Shown in pieces: positions 1-10,342 of a stretch of 64,000 nucleotides of DNA (position 1 is its first letter; every line of letters starts with the position of its first letter). The notes beneath the pieces were generated by a model that saw only the letters and a program-made list of their open reading frames with translations, was not told where the DNA came from and did no database searches. Source of the DNA: Nicotiana tabacum (taxonomy: Eukaryota; Streptophyta; Magnoliopsida; Solanales; Solanaceae); contig NC_134101.1 of NCBI RefSeq assembly GCF_000715075.1, positions 197,490,103-197,554,102 of the forward strand, in the 5' to 3' direction. Made by a program: the position numbers and the translations under genes.

Positions 1-215
1 CTGACGGAATTCCATTCCGAGGCCGTCTACACACTTCTCCAACTACGGTCCAAATTCTAAAGCTTAAACTCTCTTTTAGGGACTAAGTATCCCAAAAACA
101 CTCCGAAACTCAAAACAAATCATCCCGGCAAATCAAATAGCAAAAACAAACACGAGAAAAGCATTTAATAGGGGCTCGGGGCGTTAATTCTTAAACGACC
201 GACCGGATCGTTACA
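1..215 (-). repeat. Gypsy LTR, left part cut by window edge
   Basis: Read on the minus strand, this begins with TGTAACGATCCGGTCGG, the form of LTR start also seen at 14,433, 33,025 and 46,624 in this window. It is therefore the first ~215 bases of a minus-strand chromovirus-like Gypsy LTR whose body lies to the left of the window. Only the edge is visible, so a solo LTR cannot be told from a full element. The next bases, GCAGA, would be the target-site duplication, but the partner copy is outside the window. Confidence 0.7.
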
Positions 216-216
216 G

Positions 217-405
217 CAGATTATTGTCAAATCAAACAATGAAAATGCTACTAGAACAAATGCCCCATATTCAGATTGTCTGTCACATGTTATGGTTGAA
301 AATGAAGCCCATGAATCCGGACATCCTAGCCATTTGTTGAAGAATTATGAGAAAGTATACACTAAACTAGGATTGAGTTCGTTTGTTTTGGTAGTTAGCG
401 AATAG
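217..405 (+). CDS. Possible terminal exon of an unrecognised gene
   Basis: An open frame of 62 codons runs from CAG at 217 to a TAG at 403-405. It has no start codon and is preceded by AG, as a splice acceptor would be. The translation is mixed in composition and not low-complexity (it contains HVMVENEAHESGHPSH and ends GLSSFVLVVSE). I do not recognise a family. An open stretch this long arises by chance at roughly the few-percent level in a given frame, so the call is weak. A Gypsy LTR ends two bases upstream; if the exon is real, the element landed at its intron boundary. Alternatively this is chance or a decayed transposon fragment. Confidence 0.25.
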   Translation, partial: QIIVKSNNENATRTNAPYSDCLSHVMVENEAHESGHPSHLLKNYEKVYTKLGLSSFVLVVSE

Positions 406-1061
406 TTTCTCATTATTTGGTGATCCATGCATATTTATAGTATTACTCTATGAGGTTTTGGTCTGGGGGTTTTAGGTGAGGTTTATATTTGACCAGGAAA
501 AAGATGGACGGAGGCTAAATTGCAATTTCTGGAAATGAAACGTGAGTAAATGTCGATGAATTGATTTTTCAAAATATAGGAATTAGCCAGGAAGTTTCTT
601 GATTTCGAAAAGAACAAAAAAAGCGAAGATGAAATTTCAAATTGGCTCAAGTAATATATAGGGGACGGTATACAATTTATACATGCAGATGGCTGGCAGC
701 CGGCAGTAGGGAGAAAAACATTTACTGTTAACTAACTGCCAATTTGGCTTTATAGTAGTAGGTAAACAAGATGCTCTAACAATAATTGAATCGTAATAAC
801 TTATTGGAATGGAATCTAATACTAATATTTCGTCAAGCACTTAGAAACTCTACAACTGATGTGACTGAAATTCCTCTGTAAAAGGTGGTTCCGAATAATT
901 ACGTTGAGCTCTAAATAGTAATCAAATTGACTAGAGGTGGCAATATAAGCCCACATCCATTTGACCAGCCCAATCCGCCCAATTGAGCAACCATCACAAC
1001 ACCGATCTGCTCCTTCTTCTTCGCTTCAAAATTCCCCCTGACTACATCGCTTTATTCGTAG
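406..1061. other. No gene recognised
   Basis: This is AT-rich sequence with only short, unconvincing frames, such as one on the minus strand at 637-840. Bases 927-1,000 contain GGTGGCAATA followed by CCA/CCG-rich sequence, reminiscent of hAT-type MITE ends, but I cannot find the partner end. It directly abuts the proposed target-site duplication of element N at 1,062-1,066. Confidence 0.4.
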
Positions 1062-1980
1062 CTTGCTGTTGCTCGAAAATGCATACGCAAGTATACGTGG
1101 TCGACAAGTAATATAGGTAAGTCAAGATTCGTACCCACATGGACTTGTGATTAACTATTTACTAAATTAAACTAAGACAATTAATCTTTTCAAACACTTT
1201 TCTAAATATTATTAACTACAACTAATCTAGAATCGAAAATTAAGAAATTAAAGAAAATATGTCGACAAGCTTAGATTTGAATTCAATGGGAGAAAATATT
1301 CAAAAGCAATGGGTTAGCTAACAATCCCGTTGAGTCTTCCACTTGAACTGTATAATTAATTTATCTGGTTTATTGATTGACAATGTTAATATTACTCGTA
1401 GTATTCTCTTGAAGTACTACTCGTTTATGCAAACTAACCTAATGCCTATATTCTTATGGACTTAGGGTTAACAAGAACACGTTAATAATTCATGTATAGT
1501 AACCAAGCAAGGCGATTAGGTATATTCTTATCCTAATCGCAAATTTGTTCCCGATACTCAAGTTCAAGATCTTGCTCTACTCAATCTTATATGCAATCTA
1601 AAATTCTCTCTCCCGAGTTCAATCCTAGATTAGATAGTATTCAATTGGTGATCAACCAATCAAATAATTAAGCGCAAGATTGAATAAATAAACCAACATA
1701 ATAAAATAACAAGAACAATTCAAGCTTCGAACTACAACGTTCATGTAGCATCCAAAACTCTAGAACTAATAAACTATGAGACTAAAGGAAGAGAATAGAA
1801 GAAAAACTTGTTGGAAGCCTCCTCCAAATGTGGTGTGTGTTCCTCCACGTAAATTCTCCTTCAAAGTATGTTAGATATCCTCCAAATTAGGTTTAGGACA
1901 CATTTATACGAGTTGGGACCGTGTAACATCGAAATCACCTTGTCCCGGGCCGCACGCAGGGTCCAGGCCAGCGTGAGGCG

Positions 1981-2421
1981 CTGGCCCTGGCGCTAAAACC
2001 AGAAACATTTCACGTCTACTTGGGCGTTCTTTCAATTGTTGCCTAACTTGCTCGTGCTGGCCCTGGCGCTAAAACCAGAAACGTTTCACGTATGTTTGGG
2101 CGTTCTTTCAATTGATGCCTAACTTCGCGCTAGCCCTGGCGCTAAAACCAGAAATGTTTCACGTCTACTTGGGTGATCTTTCAATTGCTGCCTAACTTGC
2201 TCGCGCTGGCCCTGGCGCTAAAACTAGAAACGTTCACGTCTGTTTAGGCATTCTTTCAATTGATGCCTAAATCCGCGCTAGCCCTGGCGCTAAAACCAGA
2301 AACGTTTCACGTCTACTTGGTTGATCTTTCAATTGATGCCTAACTTGATTGCGCTGGCCCTAGCGCTAAAACTAGAAACGTTCACGTCTGTTTGGGCATT
2401 CTTTCAATTGATGCCTAATTT
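1981..2421. repeat. Tandem array: six units of ~74 bp, alternating two types
   Basis: Units start at 1,981, 2,057, 2,130, 2,206, 2,278 and 2,354, each opening CTGGCCCTGGCGCTAAAA or a one- or two-base variant. Odd units carry CTACTTGG and are 76 bp; even units carry TGTTTGGG-like sequence and are 68-73 bp. The array is therefore three copies of a ~149 bp dimer. The homologous LTR has a single unit near 24,233. Confidence 0.9.
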
Positions 2422-2708
2422 CTGCTTCGTTTCTCATTCTTTTCCTTAACTTTTCAGTTCTTTGCAATTGTTTCTTTTGTCTTCTTTTGTAATATTAAAC
2501 TTTAATCATTATATATTCAATGATTAAATAATCATGAATCCATTTTTGTAATTTTAAAATACACATAAAATCTCTACTTTGCTCTCAATTTTATCTTCAA
2601 AAGAATTACACCTAAAATAAACTCAATTAAGCACAAACATATATAATTTAGCATTAAAATATCAAAATATAAGATAAGTAATGCATTAAAAATATATAAT
2701 TATAGCCA

Positions 2709-4356
2709 TGTTAGCCCTAAGGTTTCACGTATTGATTTTGATGATACCAAACCAACATAAGTTTTAATCAAAAACATTTTTTTGTGGTAAATTTACCTTA
2801 TTGGTACAGGTTTATTGTGGAAAGCAGATGGAAGAATGATGCTTAATTTACTACAAAGTTGAGAAAGGAAATATCTACAATGCATACTCTTTTAAAGAGG
2901 ATATTATATTATTGTGATGATTTACCTTGCTGGAAGAAAGGTTCAAAATATATCGAAGAAGATATGGAAAAGAATTATAAAAGATCTTTAGAAGATTGGT
3001 ACAAGAAAAACAAAAGGAAAGAAATCAGAAGACTGAAGGAGATAGCATGGAATATTTCAATAAGGAAATGTGCTACGTTGATCAAGGAATATTGTGACTA
3101 TCAATAGGATGGAAAATATCTACTAGTGATACAAGGCATCACCATATATACAATATGGAGAAAATTAATCGCAAGGCCAAAGAAGACTTGGAAAACTTTT
3201 CAGTACCTACTCTCCGAAGGTAAGAAAATTTCCCTTAAATTAAGGGAATGCCAAATTCATGTAGTGCACATGAAAAGGTCAAAGTTCATCAAAGAATAAA
3301 GAAGAATTATCTAAGATTATTCTAGAGTGAGGAGCTACAACTAGAAGACTAGTCTTATGGGTTATATACAAAGAAATGCCTCATCTGAAGTAATTCAAAA
3401 TATTAATAGATCTCAAATGCAACAAAATGATACATGACTCTACACAAGATGTTCTTACGAACTCTCTTAGAAGGAAAGAAGGCTTATTGAATATAAAAAC
3501 TATTGCACAAGGAAGTGAAGGTAGTAGTAGATCGTGACTTTGCTAATTAAGGAAGTATAATGGAGCGGAAATCAAGAGGCATTTATGGTATTCCAAAGAA
3601 TGTAAAAGATGTTTAATTAAAATGGTCCATTTTAAAAGGAAAGCTTACATTGGCAGGAGATATCCAAGCAATGGTCTAGAGATCTAAAAGAAGATATTAC
3701 CCTAAGATTCAAGGAAGCAATCATCAAACAACTACAAGGAAGATTGGAAGAATTCTCAAAATTCCTTGAAGTTATACAATATTTCGAACAAGTTGAAAAG
3801 GCTATAAAAACGAGCTCTACTAAATGGGAAAAGTACCAGCTTCGCAAACAACATTCCTACTCTTTCTACACCTTAGTCAAGCATTGTATTCTTAAGTTTA
3901 CTAGTGTCATAAACGATAGAGAGAAAGGAAAAAATACGAAGAGGTTGTGTCGTTGTTCGTTTCTTTGGTAAGCGAGTGAAAACTAACCTTTTGTTTGTTG
4001 TTGGTGAGCGAGTGAAAACCAAACTTGTCTACGTTGGTGGTGATCATTGAAACCCACCAAGGCTGTACTCAATTCAATTTACAAAGAGATCTAAAGACAA
4101 GAATTTTGCAACCCAAGAGGACTGGATTAGGATACCACATTGGTTCCGAACCAGTATAAAAATTCTAGTGTCATTTACTTTATTGCTCTCATATTATATT
4201 TTGTTCCTTTACTATTTGTTGTAATTTACACTTATTTAAATCGAAAGGACTAACAGTTCTGTGCAAGCTGTCTCTACATTAGTCGACTAAGTCTATACCA
4301 TAGTCGACCAAATTTTTAACAGGCGTACAATTCACTCCTCCCCTCTTGTACTTTCA
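2709..4356 (+). repeat. Copia-A 5' LTR
   Basis: This 1,648 bp direct repeat matches 8,655-10,330 throughout, with roughly 6-7% substitutions plus small indels in the stretch I compared by eye. Two copies of a short unit containing GAGCGAGTGAAAACCAA lie at 3,970-4,025. A frame of 82 codons at 2,859-3,107 is not conserved in length in the other LTR and is not treated as a gene. Confidence 0.92.
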
Positions 4357-4358
4357 AT

Positions 4359-4370
4359 TGGTATCAGAGC
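4359..4370 (+). other. Copia-A primer-binding site
   Basis: TGGTATCAGAGC, complementary to the 3' end of initiator methionine tRNA, lies two bases after the LTR end. It is the usual primer site of plant Copia elements. Confidence 0.93.
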
Positions 4371-4471
4371 AGGTCTCACATATTTTTTTTTGCTTAACCG
4401 CAAGTGAGAAAACATCCATGATAGGTCATCAAATTATTGGAACCGTACTTCAAGAGGAATACTTAACATAA

Positions 4472-5092
4472 AGGCCACCGTACTTCAATAGTCAATACTA
4501 TAGCCATTGGAAAGAAAGAATGAAGTTTTGTGTTCAATAAATAGATTATTAAGCTTGGCTAGTTATTCAGAGTGGACCAAGAGTTATTTCGAACAACAGT
4601 GATGAAAAGAAACTTGTAAAAAGGGCATCCATATTTGACCACACAAAAGAACAGTTGGATATTATGCAAACAAATACTAGAGCAATCAACATGATCTATT
4701 GTGCGATTAGTGAAGAAGAATATGAGAAAATATCCACCTGTGAGACAACTAAAGATATATGGGACAGATTGAAAAATATCCATGGGGACACCAAAAAAGT
4801 TAAGGAAATTGAATCAACGTCAACTCTTGAAGAATCCAAAAATTATGAATATCGAGAAGACTTGGCCGTGATACTCAAGACGGGAAAAAGGAAGAGTAGA
4901 AAGAATCAGAATAGAAAATCTCAATCCATCCAGAATCATCAAAAGAATCAGAAGAATGAGGTTCAACAACAAGAGAACATATGCTGCTACAAATGTGGTA
5001 AACCTGGACATATGAAATTAAAATGTCCTAGCTTCAAGAAGAAAATTATAGAATCTCAACTTGGAGCGACGAGGATGATCAAGAAGAAATGA
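4472..5092 (+). pseudogene. Copia-A gag (UBN2-type capsid and CCHC zinc knuckle), broken
   Basis: The frame from 4,472 opens with RPPYFNSQYYSHWKERM, the conserved N-terminal tryptophan region of plant Copia Gag. Two in-frame stops follow between 4,540 and 4,555. After the second stop it is open to 5,092. It contains a UBN2-like segment (YEKISTCETTKDIWDRL), a lysine- and asparagine-rich linker, and the nucleocapsid knuckle CYKCGKPGHMKLKC near 4,985-5,026 with all C-x2-C-x4-H-x4-C ligands. Gag would package element RNA in cytoplasmic particles. The capsid part looks shortened and the stops make it non-functional. Confidence 0.8.
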
Positions 5093-5203
5093 CAAACATA
5101 TGTCTCAAGAAAAAAGGAGAAACTGGATTGTGATCTCAAGAAAAAGAATCACAAATACTAGAGCAACGAGGATGAATCTGAAGAAGAAAATATTCACGAA
5201 AGA

Positions 5204-5930
5204 ATGAAGAATCAATATTTCATGGCAATGGGAGAAATTAACAAGGTATGTCCCACTTCTATTACGTATTGCGATAAATGTGAAGAATTGCAGGATAATA
5301 TCATATTGGTTCTCAATGACCTTGAGAAAATTCTAAATGGATATAATAAGTTGAGGAAGGAAAAGAAGAATTGGGAGATCCAACTTGAAGAATATAACAA
5401 GTTGACACAAGAGAAAAACGATTGGGAGATCCAACTTGAAGAATATAACAAGTTGAAAAATGAAAAGAAAGACTGGGATATTCAGCTTAAAGAATATCTG
5501 ATGGAGAACAACTTACTTCAAGAAGAAAATTTTGAGCTTCGCAAACAAATAGGCAGCTTGCACAAATCCTCCAGCCATTATTTTGATCGATCAAAATCGT
5601 CTCCTTGGCTTAACAGCTATAAGTCGACTGAAAAGGGATCTACTGGTAAATGTCCTACTTTGAAAAAGTTATTTGAGTAAAGTTCCAAGTCAACTAATAA
5701 GGCAGCTGCAGGTAAACACTCCTCTTCTCATATTACATGCCACTATTGTGGCAATTCTGGACATAAAGTATTTGCATGCAATTATGCCAAAGTTATGTTA
5801 CATTAAAATATATTTGGAGACCTAAACAGTTACATGCACCTCGAATTACACAATCTACTAACCATGAAGGACCCAAAAAGATTTGGGTACCAAAAATAAA
5901 TTAATTTGTTTTGCAGAAATTTTGAGTCCA
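5204..5930 (+). pseudogene. Copia-A coiled-coil Gag extension, second zinc knuckle and linker
   Basis: An open frame at 5,204-5,680 encodes about 158 residues dominated by heptad-like lysine/glutamate/leucine sequence. It holds three near-identical 17-residue repeats, each starting WEIQLEEYNKL or WDIQLKEY. After a stop at 5,678-5,680 come a second knuckle, CHYCGNSGHKVFAC (5,738-5,779), and then KRFGYQK-like sequence near 5,877 in the place where plant Copia elements have a basic linker before protease. I infer that this was one Gag/Gag-Pol reading frame with a long coiled coil, now interrupted. Confidence 0.6.
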
Positions 5931-8640
5931 GCCATAAAAAGAGATAATTGACATTTGCATAATGGCTAGTCAAGGAACATGCTTAAAGATGCTTCAATAC
6001 ATACTCTATAAATGATGAAGGAACTATTACACGCGATGGTAAATCTTAAGTGATTGATATCACTAAAGGTTATTCAAGTTCCTTCGGATTCTTTATAAGG
6101 TGATACGTATCTAGTAATATTTTTGTGGTTAAGTATAATATGATATGTACAACTACATATTGCTTGAGTCGACTAGCTGCAACATACTACTATTATATTT
6201 GGTGTTAATCTTATCCTTGACTTTGAGATTTTGAATAGAACGAATTTATATCTTGCATGAACCATGTCATTTGTATAAGCATTAGGATAAGCAAGCATGC
6301 ATGCATTCCTTTCATGTAGTTGTAAGATTAAGATAATTTGTGAAGAGAGTTACTTATTATATCCATTCTCCCGATGAAAGTTTTCATTCAAATCTGAGAA
6401 GATTGTTTAACCTTAATGCCTCGGTAACTTGTGCATGTGGAGATACTCAACTATTCCTAAGACTCAAAAGCTTGGAAGGTACATATATATATCTCTATTG
6501 ATGATTATCCTTACTTTTGCGTAGGTTGTATTTTTTAATACGTAAATGACGCATTTGCAGTGATCATCGATGCGAGTTTTAATAGTATTTGTTTAACACT
6601 TTCTTGCAACAAGCATGATCTTTCACATTTTTGGTTTGGCGTCTCAGTTGAAAGCTGACTTGAAAAGAAAGCATAATTTTTTTTTTGCATAAATTGTCAT
6701 CATTGGCTTATATATGCTTTAATATTTTTTTACTGGATCTTATCTTGAATGAAATTTTGTCTGAGCTATGGGAAGGAAGAAAAATTAATTTTAAATTATT
6801 TTATTTTCTTTCGTTGTAAATGTCTGGGTAAGACAATTGACATGTTCCTTATTCATTACTACTTACGATTTTATAAAGTTCAGAATAATTGTTGTAGAGA
6901 AATCTCAACATGCGTATTTTTTTCTTTACACTAATACCTTTCTAAGCAAATTGTGTATAAGGAGGGAGAACTTGCAGTAAACTGCTATACTAGTTGAATT
7001 AGACAGTCATGAAGAAGTATTAAATGATGAATGTTGCATTCTAGCAATGCAAGATTTGTTGAGAAAAGCTGAAAGAATCAAAAGTATGGGAATCCAGTAC
7101 CAGGCAAAGGAGCTGCAATCATGGATATCTAAAGCCTGATAAGATTGGTAAGATTGTGAAAATTATGTGTAAACTTGTAGCCCAAGGTTTCACAACAAGA
7201 ATGTTTGTTTCTTCCTAGAGAGTTTTGTTGGAACATCGTTTTTCATGTGCATATTACGAAGTTTGTAAACTATTTTTGTATTGATGTTGAAATATTTTTT
7301 TAAATTGTTTGAAAATTGTATAACATAATTCTCTAGCCTCTATCTAGAATTGAAGATTTTTTTATTCACATTCTTGTGACCAAGACTAGTTATCATTTGA
7401 AACAAATTTATGTTTATCATCTGACGATTATTTCTTCCAAAGAAGCATCTACAAGAGAATATTTTTTTGGTAATACTAACCAAAAGCATGTCAAGCATGT
7501 TTAAGCCTCTAGAAGATGATTGGTTTGAAAATGAGTATGATGGAAAATTAACCTTCATCTTCATATAATGCGAAGCAAGGAAAAAATTAGTAAGTCCAAC
7601 GATCGAATAAAGTACCAAGGTATGACCGACTCTCTATTGCATTTTATGACAAATATTTTGGTATACCTGATCCCATAATATCTCTTTATAGTGTCACAAA
7701 AGATCTTTAGTTGATTTTAAATTATGGATTATTGTATGCAAGCCTTATTTTAATATCTCTTTCAGACGCAAACCTTGCAGGTAACAAGTGGACTGAAATA
7801 GAAAAAAATGGCATGAAAACTTATTTTAAATTCTCATGTCATGAAAAAGATAAAAGTAGAGCACAAGATATAACACATGTCATTAGATTGCTTGTGGAAA
7901 AAAAAGTTTTAAAATCTGTCTGGAGGACATTGACCATCATCTTGCAGATATTTCCTCACATTTATGAAAGAAGTTGGTATGGTAATGATGTCATCTTGTA
8001 TACTTTCGTGGCAGTGAGTTTGCAAGTCTTTGATAATATTTGAGCGAGTCACGAAACTTTTTAATGGACTCAAAGTATTTTATGCTACTCTATATTTTTA
8101 TTAAGGAAAATAGTTTTCCTTTGTTGTTTAAAAACTTGTCTTTTAGACCGTGCAATCTCTTAGTCTTGGAATAAAACTTTTGACTGTTTGATCGGATAAG
8201 AGTTTTCAATTTACTTAAACATTTTTTTTAAGTTTTTAACTTGAGATTCTATAGGTGATAATTATGGCATGATTGCTTGTATGGTTTTTTTTATTTTGCT
8301 AAGACTGTGCATCTCTAAGGTTTACTATGTTCTGTGGATTGAATATTTGGTTCCACCCTTTTGATGATGACAAAAGAGGGAGAAAATATATTGTACAAAA
8401 CAAAACTTTCCTTGCGAATATTTTAGATAAGATACTTGAAGGCAGGGAGAGCATAACTAAAGAACCCTAATAGTAAGGGGGAGCACTTACTTGCCATGGC
8501 ATTTATACGTGGAAGAGAAAGCTCAACATTAGCTCAATATTTTAGGGAAGTAACTAATTTATCTAACTTATCCTTTTATTGCGCTTTAATTAAGTCTTTG
8601 ATTAAGTTTCATGTTTTATACTCAATGGTTTTCCATCATC
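5931..8640 (+). pseudogene. Copia-A pol, heavily eroded
   Basis: There is no continuous frame. Recognisable scraps are KLVAQGF near 7,170-7,190, the reverse-transcriptase segment usually read as RLVAQGF, and LSDANLAG near 7,755-7,780, matching the RNase H aspartate motif (DADYAG type). The order fits a plus-strand Copia pol. Protease and integrase motifs could not be placed. Long T-rich insertions and many stops show that this copy is old and dead. Confidence 0.55.
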
Positions 8641-8653
8641 AAAAAGAGGGAGA
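8641..8653 (+). other. Copia-A polypurine tract
   Basis: The purine run AAAAAGAGGGAGA lies immediately before the 3' LTR start and would prime plus-strand DNA synthesis. Confidence 0.85.
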
Positions 8654-8654
8654 T

Positions 8655-10330
8655 TGTTAGGCCCAAGGTTTCACGTATTGATTTTGATGATACCAAACCA
8701 ACATAAGTTTTAATCAAAAAATATTTACTTGTGGTAAATTTATCTTATTGGTACAGGTTTATTATGGAAAGCAGATGGAAGAATGATGGTTAATTTACTA
8801 CAAAGTTGAGGAAGAAAAAATCTACAATGCACACTCTTTTATAGAGGATATTATTGAGATTTATTGGGATGATTTACCTTGCTGGAAAAAAGGTTCAAAA
8901 TATATCGAAGAAGATATGAAAAAGAATTATAGAAGATCTTTAGAAGATTGGTACAAGAAAAAAAAAATCAGAAGATTGAAGGAGATAACATGGAATATTT
9001 CAATAAGAAAATGTGCTACATTGATCAAGGAATATTGTGACTATCAAAAGGATGGAAAATATCTACTAGTGATACAAGGCATCACCATATATATAATATG
9101 GAGAAAATTAATAGCAAGACCAAAGAAGACTTCGAAAACTTTCCAGTACCTACTCTATGAAGGAAAGAAAATTTCCCTTAAATTAAGGGAATGCCAAATT
9201 CATGTAGTGCACATGAAAAGGTCCAAGTTCATCAAAGAATAAAGAAGAATTATCTAAGATTATTCCGTAATGAGGAGCTACAGCTAGAAAACTAGTCTTA
9301 TGGATTATCTACAAGGAAATGTCACGTCTGAAGTAATTCAAAATATCAATAGATCTCAAATGCAACAAAATAGTACATGACTCTACACAAGCTGTTCTTA
9401 TGAACTCTCTTAGAAGGAAAGAAGGCTTATTGAATAAAAAAATTATTGCACAAGGAAGTGAAGGTAGTGGTGGATCGTGACTATGCTAATTAAGGAAGTA
9501 CAATGGAGCGGCAATCAAGAGATATTTATAGTATTCCAAAGAATACAAAAGATCCTTAATTAAAATGGTCCATTTCAAAAGGAAAGCTTACATTGGCAGG
9601 AGATATCCGAGCAACGGTCTAGAGATCTGAAAGAAGATATTACCCCAAGATTCAAGGAAGCAATCATCAAATAGATACAAGGAAGATTGGAAGAATTCTC
9701 AAAATTCCCTGAAGTTATGCAATAGTTAGAACAAGTTGAAAAGGCTATAAAAAGGAGCTCTACTAAAGAAGAAAAGTACCAGCTTCGCAGACAACATTCC
9801 TACTCTTTCTACATCTTAGTCAAGTACTATATTCTTAAGTTTACTAGTGCATTAAAGATAGAGATAAAGGAAAAAATACTAAGAGGTTGTGTCCTTGTTC
9901 GTTTTTTTGGTAAGCGAGTGAAAACCAAAGTGTCGTTGTTGGTGAGCGAGTGAAAACCAATCCTTTGTTCGTTCTTGGTGAGCGAGTGAAAACCAGCCTT
10001 GTCTACGTTGGTGGTGATCGCTGAAAACCACCAAGGTTGTACTCAATTCAATTTACAAAGAAATCTAAAGTCAACACTCTTGCAAGCCAAGAGGACTGGA
10101 TTAGGATACCAAATTGGTTCCAAACCAATATAAAAATTCTGGTATCATTTACTTTATTGCTGTCATATTATATTCTGCTCCTTTACTATTTATTGTAATT
10201 TACACTTGTTTAAATCGAAAGGACTAACAGTTCTGTGCAGGCTGTCTCCGCATTAGTCGACTAAGTCTATACCATAGTCGACCAAATTTTTAACAAGCGT
10301 ACAATTCACCCCTCTCCTCTTGTACTTTCA
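8655..10330 (+). repeat. Copia-A 3' LTR
   Basis: This 1,676 bp direct repeat of 2,709-4,356 begins TGTTAGGCCC and ends TTTCA. It carries three copies of the GAGCGAGTGAAAACCA unit at 9,910-10,000, against two in the 5' LTR, which explains part of the length difference. Confidence 0.92.
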
Positions 10331-10342
10331 AGCCAGACATCA

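Larger units (their letters stand above)
2709..10330 (+). mobile_element. Copia-A, complete but decayed LTR retrotransposon
   Basis: It is bounded by LTRs starting TGTTAG and ending TTTCA, and flanked by AGCCA at 2,704-2,708 and 10,331-10,335, an exact 5 bp target-site duplication. The homologous site in element N's other LTR (24,580-24,591) is uninterrupted, an empty-site control. It has a primer-binding site, gag with a CCHC knuckle, a coiled-coil region, traces of reverse transcriptase and RNase H, and a polypurine tract. The gag plus long coiled coil and ~1.65 kb LTRs suggest the Sirevirus (SIRE/Maximus) side of Copia; this lineage call is inference. Pol is too eroded to be functional. 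Confidence 0.9.
1067..10342 (-). repeat. Element N left LTR (3' LTR), interrupted by Copia-A
   Basis: The LTR is made of 1,067-2,708 and 10,331-10,342, separated by Copia-A. From 1,085 on it matches 23,308-24,591 almost continuously, for example the shared block around TGGACTTGTGATTAACT at 1,140 and 23,390. It is longer than its partner because it carries six copies of a ~74 bp unit at 1,981-2,421 where the partner has one. Written on the plus strand it runs TGTTGCTCG to GACATCA, that is TG to CA. Confidence 0.6.

Noticed and set aside
1981..2421. Regular repeats suggesting a CRISPR-like array
   Set aside because: Units are contiguous ~74 bp tandem copies without unique spacers, inside a plant LTR.
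2859..3107. An 82-codon ORF, with a related one at 8,916-9,242, as a small conserved protein
   Set aside because: Both lie in the two LTRs of Copia-A, so similarity is due to LTR duplication. Lengths and frames are not maintained.
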